Shown in pieces: positions 1-6,610 of a stretch of 8,219 nt of DNA (its first letter is position 1; every line of letters starts with the position of its first letter). The notes beneath the pieces are model-generated. The model did not search any database, was not told the origin of the DNA, and saw only the letters and a list, made by a program, of their open reading frames with translations. This DNA is from Alphaproteobacteria bacterium (GTDB lineage Bacteria; Pseudomonadota; Alphaproteobacteria; Rhizobiales; Devosiaceae). Location of the stretch: positions 1-8,219 of the forward strand of contig JAHJOS010000043.1 of the NCBI GenBank assembly GCA_018820005.1, read 5' to 3'. A program made the translations under genes and the position numbers.

Positions 1-434
1 CCGTGCTGATCATCAGCCACGATCGACACCTGATCGAGGCGACCTGCGACACGCTTTGGATTGCCGAAGGCGGCACCATTCGCGAGCTCGATGAGGATCT
101 GGACAGCTACCAGAACAGCATCACCTCGGGCAAAGAGAGCAAGGGCGGCTCCAAAGCCGAGCGCAAGGCCAATAAAGCCGAAGCAGCAGCGCGACGAGCG
201 GAAATTGCACCCATCAAGAGCGCCATCAAGGACGTCGAAACCAAGATCGCGCGTCTCAAGACCGAGATCGGCAAGGTGGACGCGCAGCTGGACGATCCCA
301 AGGTGTACAACGGCAGTCCAGAGCGCATGATTGCATTGGGCAAGGACAAGGCGCGCCTGACCAACGAGCTGGATACCAATGAGGAAAAATGGCTGGCGCT
401 GAGCGCTGACCTCGAAGAGGCCGAACGCGTATGA
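1..434 (+). CDS. ABC-F family ATPase, C-terminal end (partial)
   Basis: This is the 3' end of a gene that starts before the window; the first full codon is at position 3 and the stop is TGA at 432-434. The visible protein opens with LIISHDRHL, the switch-histidine (H-loop) motif at the end of an ABC ATPase domain, here the second domain of an ABC-F protein. Next come the short closing strands (LWIAEGGTIRELDEDLDSYQ), then a Lys/Ala/Glu-rich linker and a charged heptad-like stretch from about visible residue 65 to the end, as in the C-terminal coiled-coil extension of Uup/YheS-type ABC-F proteins. ABC-F proteins have no membrane domain; known members act on ribosomes (translation factor or antibiotic protection). 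Which subfamily this is cannot be told without the N-terminal part. It overlaps the next gene by ATGA. Confidence 0.85.
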   Translation, partial: VLIISHDRHLIEATCDTLWIAEGGTIRELDEDLDSYQNSITSGKESKGGSKAERKANKAEAAARRAEIAPIKSAIKDVETKIARLKTEIGKVDAQLDDPKVYNGSPERMIALGKDKARLTNELDTNEEKWLALSADLEEAERV

Positions 435-862
435 GCCAGCTGTCGGCCAGCGAGGTCATTGCTACGCTGGGGATGCAGCGTCATCCCGAAGGCGGCTGGT
501 ATGTGCAGACCTTCGAGGACCCTGCCAGCGTGGGTGGTCGGTCGCGCTCGACCGCGATCTACTATCTGCTCGAGCGCGGCGAAGCTTCCCATTGGCACCG
601 CGTTGATGCGGTCGAGGTTTGGCACTATTACGCCGGCGCGGCGCTCAGTCTGTCGATATCGGACGGCACCACTGTCACACAACATCAGCTCGGGGCGGCG
701 CTTGCGATGGGCCAGCGACCTCAAGCGATCGTACCGGAAGGCGCATGGCAGGCCGCGCAAAGCACGGGCGACTGGACGCTGGTCGGCTGCACCGTGGCAC
801 CGGGTTTCCAGTTCTCTGGCTTCGAACTGGCGCCGGCCGGATGGGCGCCAGGGCGCGTTTAG
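431..862 (+). CDS. Cupin_5 (DUF985) domain protein
   Basis: A 143-residue single-domain cupin. Family-like segments are HPEGGWY (18-24), STAIYYLL (40-47), the core SHWHRVDAVEVWHYYAG (53-69), VPEGAWQAA (101-109) and a C-terminal GCTVAPGFQFSGFELAP (119-135). In the core, H54, H56 and E62 occupy the HxH...E positions of cupin motif 1 and are candidate metal ligands. In the second motif (P-x-G-x-x-H in classical cupins) the last position is Q107, so a full 3-His/1-Glu site is not evident. No signal peptide is seen, so it should be cytoplasmic. Its substrate is unknown; DUF985 proteins are only loosely tied to a function. The ATG overlaps the stop of the ABC-F gene (ATGA), with GAGG at 417-420 ten bases upstream, so the two genes are probably co-translated. 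Family call is firm, function is not. Confidence 0.9.
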   Translation: MSQLSASEVIATLGMQRHPEGGWYVQTFEDPASVGGRSRSTAIYYLLERGEASHWHRVDAVEVWHYYAGAALSLSISDGTTVTQHQLGAALAMGQRPQAIVPEGAWQAAQSTGDWTLVGCTVAPGFQFSGFELAPAGWAPGRV

Positions 863-880
863 GCTACCGCCGTCTCGTCG

Positions 881-909
881 TTGACACGGGCCCGTCCTTG
901 CCGTTTGGT
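881..909 (+). promoter_or_regulatory. Candidate sigma70-type promoter before the metallopeptidase pair
   Basis: A perfect TTGACA -35 hexamer lies at 881-886 in the 76-base gap between the cupin gene and the first DUF4344 gene. Seventeen bases on, the -10 position (904-909, TTTGGT) is poor, although -10 boxes are loosely conserved in alphaproteobacteria. The expected start of transcription, about 915, would leave a leader of roughly 23 bases. The spacer begins with a 10-base perfect palindrome, ACGGGCCCGT, at 886-895, which could be an operator or chance in GC-rich DNA. Confidence 0.35.
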
Positions 910-938
910 GACTGCGTTCCTTGCCTTGAGAGTTCTCC

Positions 939-1799
939 ATGGGTCTGCGACACGCGAAACTGTTTCTGGGCCTTCTGCTTGGTCTGGCTTGTGTCCCGAG
1001 CGCTGCACAGGCAACTGACCTGAGCAAGGGTGACTATCGAGAGCAGCGGCGGTTTGCCGCCAACAACAGCATGTTCGTGCTGTATCATGAAATGGCGCAT
1101 CTGCTGTTCGATCAGCTGGAACTGCCCGTCCTGGGGCGAGAAGAAGATGCGGCAGACAATGTCGCTACATGGACACTGCTCAACAAGGGCACGCCAGGCG
1201 ATGATCAGGCGGTGCGCGACGCGGCTCGCGGCTGGTTCCTTTCCGGCGTTGCCTATGACAGTGGCGGCGTGGAAAGCGACTATGCGGCAGCACACGCCCT
1301 CGACAAACAGCGGGCCTACCAGATCGTCTGCCTGATGGTGGGCAAAGATCAAAAGAGCTTCAGCCCGGTCGCCAATCTCTACAGCGTTTCCGATGATCGG
1401 CAGGCGAGCTGTGCCTGGGACTATGAGACGATTGACGGAAGCCTTCGTCGGCTGCTTGATCGCCGGACGAGCAGCAATGACGAGCCCTCTCGAGTTGCGG
1501 TAACATATCGGCCGTCTGGATCGAAGTTGCGCGAGGCAGCGGATGCCTTCAAATCGAGCGGTGTGTTCGAAAAGGTCGCCAATGACCTGCGTCGAAAATA
1601 CCGTCTGCCCGCGCCCGTCTCCTTCAACGCCGAGCGCTGCGGTGAGGCCAATGCATTCTATGATCCGGACACGCTAGAAATCATCTTCTGCTACGAGCTG
1701 ATGCAGGATTATATGGATCTGTATGCCGCCGATCTGCCCAGCAACCGGGCGTCCGGCGGGCAACCGGGTTCGAGCAAGCAAAAGCTCCCCCGGCACTGA
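939..1799 (+). CDS. Exported DUF4344-type putative zinc metallopeptidase (first of tandem pair)
   Basis: A 286-residue protein with a hydrophobic N-terminus (8-20) and a likely signal peptidase I site after AQA at 23-25, so probably periplasmic or secreted. HEMAH at 50-54 is an HExxH zinc motif. It is followed by LPVLGREEDAAD (62-73); by analogy with the thermolysin NExxSD motif, E69 is the best candidate third ligand and D73 its partner. Further blocks shared with the next gene are HxLDxQRAY (119-127), CLMVGKD (131-137), CGEANAFY (234-241) and CYEL (251-254). Cysteines 131, 158, 234 and 251 all match cysteines of the neighbour and could form two disulfides after export. The C-terminal tail (266-286) is Ser/Gly-rich and basic. 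The ATG start has GAGAG at 928-932 six bases upstream. Family assignment rests on this motif set; substrate and activity are unknown. Confidence 0.85.
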   Translation: MGLRHAKLFLGLLLGLACVPSAAQATDLSKGDYREQRRFAANNSMFVLYHEMAHLLFDQLELPVLGREEDAADNVATWTLLNKGTPGDDQAVRDAARGWFLSGVAYDSGGVESDYAAAHALDKQRAYQIVCLMVGKDQKSFSPVANLYSVSDDRQASCAWDYETIDGSLRRLLDRRTSSNDEPSRVAVTYRPSGSKLREAADAFKSSGVFEKVANDLRRKYRLPAPVSFNAERCGEANAFYDPDTLEIIFCYELMQDYMDLYAADLPSNRASGGQPGSSKQKLPRH

Positions 1800-1823
1800 G
1801 GGTAGCGCCGCTTGCCGGCAGGG
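1787..1823 (+). other. Possible RNA hairpin between the two metallopeptidase genes
   Basis: CCCCCGGCA at 1787-1795, at the end of the first gene, can pair with TGCCGG (1813-1818) and GGG (1821-1823) across a two-base bulge (CA, 1819-1820), giving nine pairs around a 17-base loop. No T-run follows, so it is not a standard intrinsic terminator. The right arm ends just before the ribosome binding site of the second gene (GAGAG, 1827-1831), so it could affect the balance of the two products. It may also be chance in GC-rich DNA. Confidence 0.2.
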
Positions 1824-1837
1824 GTAGAGAGCCAAAG

Positions 1838-2782
1838 ATGAAGAAGCTGATCGTGGCGGTAGTGTTTGCCTGGGCCGCGGCGTTTGCCAGTGCACATGCT
1901 CAGGATCTGACCGAGCAACAGGCGCACGATGCTATGGACTTTGCCATGCATGATGCGGTCTTCACGACCTACCACGAAATCGGCCACTTGCTGGTTGGAG
2001 AACTGGACTTGCCGGTGCTGGGCAAGGAGGAGGACGCAGCCGACGCCTTGGCCACAATCTTGCTGCTGAACGACGATGCCGACGACGACAGCTACAATGT
2101 CCTGGTGGACAGTGCGGACGGCTGGTACTTCAACGCCGTCAAATCCACCGGCGCTGGCGTCGAAGACTTTTCCTACTATGACGAGCATAGTTTGGATATC
2201 CAGCGGGCCTACGCCATGGTCTGCATGATGGTGGGCAAGGACCCAGAAGCATTCGCCCAGACTGCCGATGCCTATGACCTGGACCAGGACAGGCGCGATG
2301 GCTGCGCCTACACCTATGCGCAGGCATTGACCTCCTGGGTGAAGTTGCTGGAGCCCCATGAAGTCAAACAAGAGCGCGGCGCCGCGATCTCTGTGGTCTA
2401 TGACGATGCCGGCGACTTCAGCGAATTCGCCAAGGAACTCCAGCAGCGACAGATCCTCGAACGCGCGGCAGAGATGATCGCCAGCAGCTACGTCCTGCCC
2501 GAGCCGATCACATTTCGTGGGACGCTGTGTGGCGAAGCCAATGCCTACTACAGCAGCTCGGACAGCGAACTGACTTATTGCTACGAGTTGGCGGCAGACA
2601 TGTTCGGGCTTTATGTCAACGATATCATGAGTTTGTCGGACGAAGCCTCAAGCGATGATTCATCGGGCCAGGACCAGACCGCTGACCAAGGCGTCGAACC
2701 CAAGCAACGTCCGATGTCTGCCGACAGCCGGATGGTAGACTTGTCGGGATCACTGAGTGACGGAACGCCCCCACCAAAATAG
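1838..2782 (+). CDS. Exported DUF4344-type putative zinc metallopeptidase (second of tandem pair)
   Basis: A 314-residue paralogue of the preceding protein. MKK plus a hydrophobic stretch and a likely cleavage after AHA (19-21) mark it as exported. HEIGH at 46-50 is the HExxH motif and LPVLGKEEDAAD (58-69) supplies the candidate third ligand E65 and D69. HxLDxQRAY (117-125), CMMVGKD (129-135), CGEANAYY (231-238) and CYEL (248-251), with C129, C156, C231 and C248, repeat the pattern of the neighbour. The tail from about 263 to 314 is long, low in complexity and rich in Asp, Ser and Gln, ending in three prolines and a lysine; it is probably disordered and is acidic. The gene begins 38 bases after the first stop, with GAGAG at 1827-1831 six bases before ATG, the same layout as its neighbour, so the two are probably co-transcribed. 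Biological role is unknown. Confidence 0.87.
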   Translation: MKKLIVAVVFAWAAAFASAHAQDLTEQQAHDAMDFAMHDAVFTTYHEIGHLLVGELDLPVLGKEEDAADALATILLLNDDADDDSYNVLVDSADGWYFNAVKSTGAGVEDFSYYDEHSLDIQRAYAMVCMMVGKDPEAFAQTADAYDLDQDRRDGCAYTYAQALTSWVKLLEPHEVKQERGAAISVVYDDAGDFSEFAKELQQRQILERAAEMIASSYVLPEPITFRGTLCGEANAYYSSSDSELTYCYELAADMFGLYVNDIMSLSDEASSDDSSGQDQTADQGVEPKQRPMSADSRMVDLSGSLSDGTPPPK

Positions 2783-2785
2783 AGG

Positions 2786-3403
2786 CTAGCTGAAGCCGAC
2801 GTAGCGGCCGGGCTTGTGGTTTATCGCGATGATCAGATTGAGCACCACCGCGCCGAGAATTGAATACAGAACCCGATCGAGCGGCAGCACGAAGAATGCC
2901 GCCAACAAGATCAGGGCATCCACGCCGAGCTGAAAATAGCCGGCGCGGATACCGAAATTTTCCTGCAGGTACAGCGCCAGAATATTGATGCCGCCCACGC
3001 TGGCCTTGTGGCGGAACAGTGAGAGAATGCCCAAGCCAATCAGCCCACCGCCAGCCAGTGCGGCGTAAAGCGGCGCCACCGCGGCAATATCAAGCCAATC
3101 AGGAATATGGGCCGAGAAGTAGGACACCAGACCAACGCAGACGAAGGTCTTGATGGCGAAAGGCCAGCCCATGCGGAGCACGGCCAGCGCATAGAATGGC
3201 AGATTGATCGCAAAGAACAGCCAGCCAAACGGCAGGCCAGTGCCATATTGCAGCAGCAAAGCCAGCCCGGCCGTGCTTCCCGTCGTCAGCGTGGCGTGGG
3301 CGTAAAGCACAATGCCAAGCGAGACCAGCATGGTGCCGATCAACATGGCGAATATGTCCTCGAGCGGCCGGTGCCGGCTAGGCGTGGCCAGATCGGGTGT
3401 CAT
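2786..3403 (-). CDS. YitT-family (DUF161) integral membrane protein
   Basis: A 205-residue, very hydrophobic protein with about six membrane segments (roughly 17-37, 44-54 with 57-76, 82-98, 108-130, 157-175, 178-195). The GSTAGLALLLQYGTGLP stretch (42-58), the following FFAINLPFY and SVGGINILALYLQ (135-147) are typical of the YitT family. It lacks the cytosolic DUF2179 domain that follows the membrane part in many Firmicutes members, matching the short proteobacterial form. Transport substrate is unknown. I chose the ATG at 3403: it overlaps the holC stop as ATGA and has AAGG close upstream. The longest reading frame would use TTG at 3442, which lies 43 bases inside holC and has no visible ribosome binding site. 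It is last in the pepA-holC unit and its stop is 3 bases from that of the convergent metallopeptidase gene. Confidence 0.87.
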   Translation of the reverse strand: MTPDLATPSRHRPLEDIFAMLIGTMLVSLGIVLYAHATLTTGSTAGLALLLQYGTGLPFGWLFFAINLPFYALAVLRMGWPFAIKTFVCVGLVSYFSAHIPDWLDIAAVAPLYAALAGGGLIGLGILSLFRHKASVGGINILALYLQENFGIRAGYFQLGVDALILLAAFFVLPLDRVLYSILGAVVLNLIIAINHKPGRYVGFS

Positions 3404-3846
3404 GCCTTTTTGACCCAACGCCCGTTTGACTCCTGCTGCCAATAGGTCAGTTCGCTACTGCCTTTGAGGGCGCGCCAGGCAAGCCGGGCCTCCGCGACGG
3501 CATCCGGGTCGTGGCCAGAAAACATGTAGACGATCCGCTCATATCCTTGGACAGATTGCGGCACTGCCCTATCGACAAAAAAGCGGCAGGCCGCGCCGTT
3601 CGGGTTGTCGGTGCCGGTGGTGATCAATACCGGCTGATGGGCGTCAGCCACACCGCCGCCCATGCCATGCGCCAAAAAACTATCGTCTCGATAGGTCCAG
3701 AGTTGGGCATCGATCGCCTGAGCCCGTTCAGTGGACCCCACCTCAACGATGGCGCGCCACCCGCGTTCGAGCGTCTTTTCCAGCAATTGCGGCAAGACGG
3801 CTTCCAACGGGCGGCCTTCAAGGTGATAAAACAGGACATCGGACAT
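3400..3846 (-). CDS. holC: DNA polymerase III subunit chi
   Basis: A 148-residue protein, close to the 147 residues of E. coli chi. Chi is the clamp-loader accessory subunit that pairs with psi and binds the C-terminal tail of single-strand binding protein, linking the polymerase III holoenzyme to SSB-coated DNA. Family segments seen are FYHLEGRPLE (6-15), ERGWRA (27-32), WTYRDDSFLAHG (50-61), PVLITTGTDNPNGA (72-85), RFFVDRA (88-94), YERIVYMFSGHDPDA (102-116) and a C-terminal YWQQ...GRWVKKA. The start lies 9 bases after the pepA stop, and the last bases overlap the YitT-like start. The pepA-holC pairing is widespread in proteobacteria and supports the call. There is no strong ribosome binding site, so translation probably depends on coupling to pepA. 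Confidence 0.95.
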   Translation of the reverse strand: MSDVLFYHLEGRPLEAVLPQLLEKTLERGWRAIVEVGSTERAQAIDAQLWTYRDDSFLAHGMGGGVADAHQPVLITTGTDNPNGAACRFFVDRAVPQSVQGYERIVYMFSGHDPDAVAEARLAWRALKGSSELTYWQQESNGRWVKKA

Positions 3847-3855
3847 GGCCTGACA

Positions 3856-5337
3856 CTAGTCCTGATAGAAGTCTCTGACCAGCCGATCCAGCAATGCCAC
3901 ACCGAACCCTGGTGCCCAGGACGTATTGACCTCGGTATTGGGCGCGCCGAAGGCCGTGCCGGCGATGTCGAGGTGGGCCCATGGAACATCATTGACGAAA
4001 CGCTGCAGGAACTGGCCGGCGGTGATCGAGCCAGCCGGCCGGCCGACAGAATTGCGAATATCGGCGAATTTAGATTCGATCAGCTTGTCATATGCAGGCG
4101 ACAGGGGCATGCGCCACAGCTTTTCGTTGGCATTCAGGCCTGCGGCCAGCAGACGACCGGCCAGTTCATCGTTGTTGGAGAAAAGACCGGCGTGCTCATG
4201 GCCGAGTGCCACTATGATGGCCCCGGTCAGCGTTGCCAGATTGATCATCAGGCGCGGCTTGAAACGGTCCTGCGTGTACCAGAGCGCATCGGCGAGAACG
4301 AGACGGCCTTCAGCGTCGGTATTGATTACCTCAATGGTCGTGCCGCTCATTGCCTTGACAATATCGCCGGGGCGCAATGCGCTTCCAGACGGCATATTTT
4401 CCACCAGGCCGATCACACCGACCACATTGACCGGCGCCTTGCGGGTTGCGAGGGCCAGCATCAGGCCGGTAACGGCGGCGGCCCCGCCCATATCGCCCTT
4501 CATGTCCTCCATGCCGCCGGCCGGCTTGATGGAAATGCCGCCAGTATCAAACACCACGCCCTTACCCACAAAGGCGAGCGGGGCAGCATCAGGATTGCCG
4601 CCGCGCCATTGCATGACCACCACACGCGCCGGACGGTCCGAACCCTGGGCGACACAGAGCAGCGAGCCCATACCGAGTTTTTCGAGGGCTTCGGGCTCTA
4701 GGATCTCAACATCCACCCCAAGGCGGGCCAATTCGGCAGCTCGGCCAGCAAATTCAACCGGACCCAGCACATTTGCGGGTTCGTTCACAAGGTCCCGGGC
4801 GAGAAGCGTGCCGTCGACCGTGGCACCTCGGTCGGCAATCGCGAGATCGACTGCTGCAGGATCGGACACCTTGAGCGTTATTGTCAGGCTGGGCGGAGCA
4901 TCCTCGGGCCGAGGCGACTTGTAACGGTCGAAGCGATAGTGGCGAAGGCGAAGTCCGGCGACAAGTTCGCCGATCGCCTGCGGCGTAGCTGTGGCTTCGT
5001 CAAGCACGACAACCGCCATACTCGCCCGCGTCGCGGCAATTTTGGCAAGAAGCGAGCCGCCGCGGTCCGTCCAGGCATTGAGGGGGGCGTCGGCACTTGG
5101 CTTGCCACTGCCAAGAACGAGGAGGCGAGAGCCGCCTGCGCCGATGATATCGAGCGCCTGCCCGGGCCGCCCCCTGAACGCTCCCGCAGCCGAGGTCGCC
5201 GCCCATTCAAGTCCTGTAGCCGCCCAGATAGCAGCCGCCGCCCCAGTAGGCGCCTGATCTTCGGCCGCGTAAATAACGGTAAACGCGGCCGACCCGGCAG
5301 AATGCGGGGCCGTGCGAATATTGAGTATCTGGGTCAT
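3856..5337 (-). CDS. pepA: Leucyl aminopeptidase (M17 family, PepA)
   Basis: A 493-residue cytosolic aminopeptidase, full length for the family (E. coli 503). It removes N-terminal residues, preferably leucine, using two metal ions, typically as a hexamer. The N-terminal macrodomain-like part covers about 1-150 and the catalytic domain about 170-490. All active-site positions are present with the E. coli spacing: metal ligands K259, D264, D282, D341 and E343, and catalytic K271 and R345. The signature NTDAEGRL is at 339-346 and VFDTGG at 262-267. In E. coli PepA also binds DNA (Xer recombination, carAB regulation); whether this one does cannot be judged. The ATG start is preceded by AAGG about nine bases upstream. 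It is first in the leftward unit pepA-holC-yitT-like and is divergent from lptF. Confidence 0.97.
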   Translation of the reverse strand: MTQILNIRTAPHSAGSAAFTVIYAAEDQAPTGAAAAIWAATGLEWAATSAAGAFRGRPGQALDIIGAGGSRLLVLGSGKPSADAPLNAWTDRGGSLLAKIAATRASMAVVVLDEATATPQAIGELVAGLRLRHYRFDRYKSPRPEDAPPSLTITLKVSDPAAVDLAIADRGATVDGTLLARDLVNEPANVLGPVEFAGRAAELARLGVDVEILEPEALEKLGMGSLLCVAQGSDRPARVVVMQWRGGNPDAAPLAFVGKGVVFDTGGISIKPAGGMEDMKGDMGGAAAVTGLMLALATRKAPVNVVGVIGLVENMPSGSALRPGDIVKAMSGTTIEVINTDAEGRLVLADALWYTQDRFKPRLMINLATLTGAIIVALGHEHAGLFSNNDELAGRLLAAGLNANEKLWRMPLSPAYDKLIESKFADIRNSVGRPAGSITAGQFLQRFVNDVPWAHLDIAGTAFGAPNTEVNTSWAPGFGVALLDRLVRDFYQD

Positions 5338-5539
5338 AAAGGAACCTTGGTCGGCGGAAAACCTGCGGATTGGATCGACGTCTACATTGAGATGTTTGGC
5401 GGCCGCGTCAATCCCGCAACAGGCCAGTGGGAAATCCGATGGCGTGTGCCAGATTGCTTGCCTGCTCGTGCGAACTGCACCAATGTCCCGCCGACCTCAA
5501 GGACACAATTGCGGCGCCCGGAGACGCTAGTTAGCCAGA
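5338..5539. other. Divergent intergenic region between pepA and lptF
   Basis: This 202-base spacer must carry the promoters of both core units. The leftward side has a reasonable candidate, listed separately. On the rightward side the best I find is TTGCCT (5458-5463), 17 bases, CAATGT (5481-5486), which is weak. The only purine-rich stretch before lptF is GGAGA at 5520-5524, 15 bases from the ATG and too far to be a normal ribosome binding site. No convincing small gene, hairpin terminator or long repeat was seen; frames running through it are continuations of shadow frames over pepA. Confidence 0.6.
5383..5411 (-). promoter_or_regulatory. Candidate promoter of the pepA operon
   Basis: On the minus strand TTGACG (5411 down to 5406) matches the -35 consensus at five of six positions. 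The -10 region is ambiguous: AATGTA (5388-5383) follows a 17-base spacer and TGTAGA (5386-5381) a 19-base one; both are weak. Transcription would begin near 5376, leaving a leader of about 40 bases before the pepA ATG. Position and -35 quality support it; the poor -10 limits confidence. Confidence 0.3.
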
Positions 5540-6610
5540 ATGAAGCGTTTGACGACCTATCTGGCCCGCATGTTCATCGCGGATGCGATGATTCTGTTCG
5601 CGGTGGTGTGTTTCCTGCTCTGGCTGGTGAACTGCCTGCGGTCCTTTGACGTCATCTCGGTCAAGGGCCAGGGGTTGCTTACCTTGGCTCTGCAAGGTGT
5701 GCTTACCTTGCCGCCATTGGCCATTTCATTTTTCTACGTCTGCATCGGCATCGGTTTGGCGCGGGCGTTGCAGACACTGCAGGCCAATCGCGAATTGCAC
5801 ATTATTCACTCCAGTGGGGGCCTGCGATCGCTTTGGGGTGCAACCACTATGGTGGCCGGCATCGGCGTCGTGGGGGTCCTGCTGCTGTCCAATTTCATTG
5901 AACCGTTTGCCAATCGCCAACTTAACCAGCTCAATGCCAGCGTCGCGGCAGATCTGGTGAGTTCAACCCTGAAGCCGCAAAAGTTCACTCAGGTGACGCC
6001 GGGCGTCGTGATGCTCATTGGCGGCCGGGCGGCCGACGGCGAAATTACCGAGTTCTTTGCCGATGACAGGCGCGACCCCAAGACAAGGCGCACCTATGTC
6101 GCCAAGACCGCGCGAGTTTCGTCTGACGGCACCAATTATGTGCTGGAGCTGCGGGACGGTTCGCTGCAGAACACCGAGCCAAGTGGCCGTTTTTCCGAAA
6201 TCACCTTTGCCCGCTACGACGTCGGTGTGGACCAGTTCTCGCAGTCGATTGCAGAGTCAGACCCGATGTACCGCACCGACAGTCTGACACTGATAGTCCA
6301 GGCCCTCTCCCAGGATGGTTGGACAGGCCCGGTCGTCGAACTCCTGAGCAATCGCGCAGCAGAGGGGCTCAGGGTCATAGGCATATGCATTCTGGTGCTC
6401 GGCATGACCGGCTTTCCCAGCGGTCGCCGCTCACGTTTGAATATACCGTTTGAGGCCGTCGTGTTGCTGATCGCCTTCAGCGAACGCGGCCTGAGCGCCT
6501 ATAGCCCAATGGGGGCGGCCACTGGTGCGCTGATGATGATCGGCGTCGGCGCAATTGTCCTAGCCTACAAGATTTGGCCACGCCCGATCATGGAGGCGGC
6601 CACAGCATGA
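5540..6610 (+). CDS. lptF: LPS export ABC transporter permease LptF
   Basis: A 356-residue inner-membrane permease (YjgP/YjgQ family). With LptG and the ATPase LptB it forms the LptB2FG transporter, which pulls LPS from the inner membrane to the periplasmic Lpt bridge. Three N-terminal membrane segments (about 12-32, 46-77, 100-120) and three C-terminal ones (273-291, 302-316, 323-344) flank a periplasmic beta-jellyroll-like domain (about 125-265). The cytosolic stretch LQANRELHIIHSSGG (80-94) fits the coupling helix that touches LptB. It is told from LptG by being upstream and by overall pattern; the two are related. LptB is not in the window. No good ribosome binding site precedes the ATG, but MKRLTTYLARMF is a typical start for the family. 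The stop overlaps the lptG start as ATGA. Confidence 0.94.
   Translation: MKRLTTYLARMFIADAMILFAVVCFLLWLVNCLRSFDVISVKGQGLLTLALQGVLTLPPLAISFFYVCIGIGLARALQTLQANRELHIIHSSGGLRSLWGATTMVAGIGVVGVLLLSNFIEPFANRQLNQLNASVAADLVSSTLKPQKFTQVTPGVVMLIGGRAADGEITEFFADDRRDPKTRRTYVAKTARVSSDGTNYVLELRDGSLQNTEPSGRFSEITFARYDVGVDQFSQSIAESDPMYRTDSLTLIVQALSQDGWTGPVVELLSNRAAEGLRVIGICILVLGMTGFPSGRRSRLNIPFEAVVLLIAFSERGLSAYSPMGAATGALMMIGVGAIVLAYKIWPRPIMEAATA

Noticed and set aside
984..1001. Possible lipobox in the first metallopeptidase (GLAC, C18)
   Set aside because: The -3 position is Gly rather than Leu/Val/Ile, and a good signal peptidase I site (AQA) follows a few residues later, so a lipoprotein is unlikely.
107..1027. 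306-residue open frame on the minus strand across the ABC-F, cupin and first metallopeptidase genes
   Set aside because: It lies antisense to three genes with clear family motifs. Its translation is Arg/Ala/Ser-rich with no recognisable domain, as expected of a shadow frame in GC-rich DNA.
1709..2371. 220-residue minus-strand open frame opposite the second metallopeptidase gene
   Set aside because: Its Val/Gly/His-rich sequence mirrors the Asp-rich coding strand; no motif and no ribosome binding site. A shadow frame.
2745..2790. Bidirectional terminator between the convergent genes
   Set aside because: The only inverted repeats (TCACTGAGTGA near 2750, GGCTAGCTGAAGCC near 2784) give four- or five-pair stems with no T-run.
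3511..4924. Long plus-strand open frames (396 and 332 residues) opposite holC and pepA
   Set aside because: pepA has every active-site residue on the minus strand and holC is full length. The antisense translations are low in complexity and match no family I know.
4939..5649. Plus-strand frame crossing the pepA-lptF spacer (and a 72-residue frame at 5312-5530)
   Set aside because: These run through the pepA 5' end antisense and into lptF out of frame. No family resemblance or plausible start signal.
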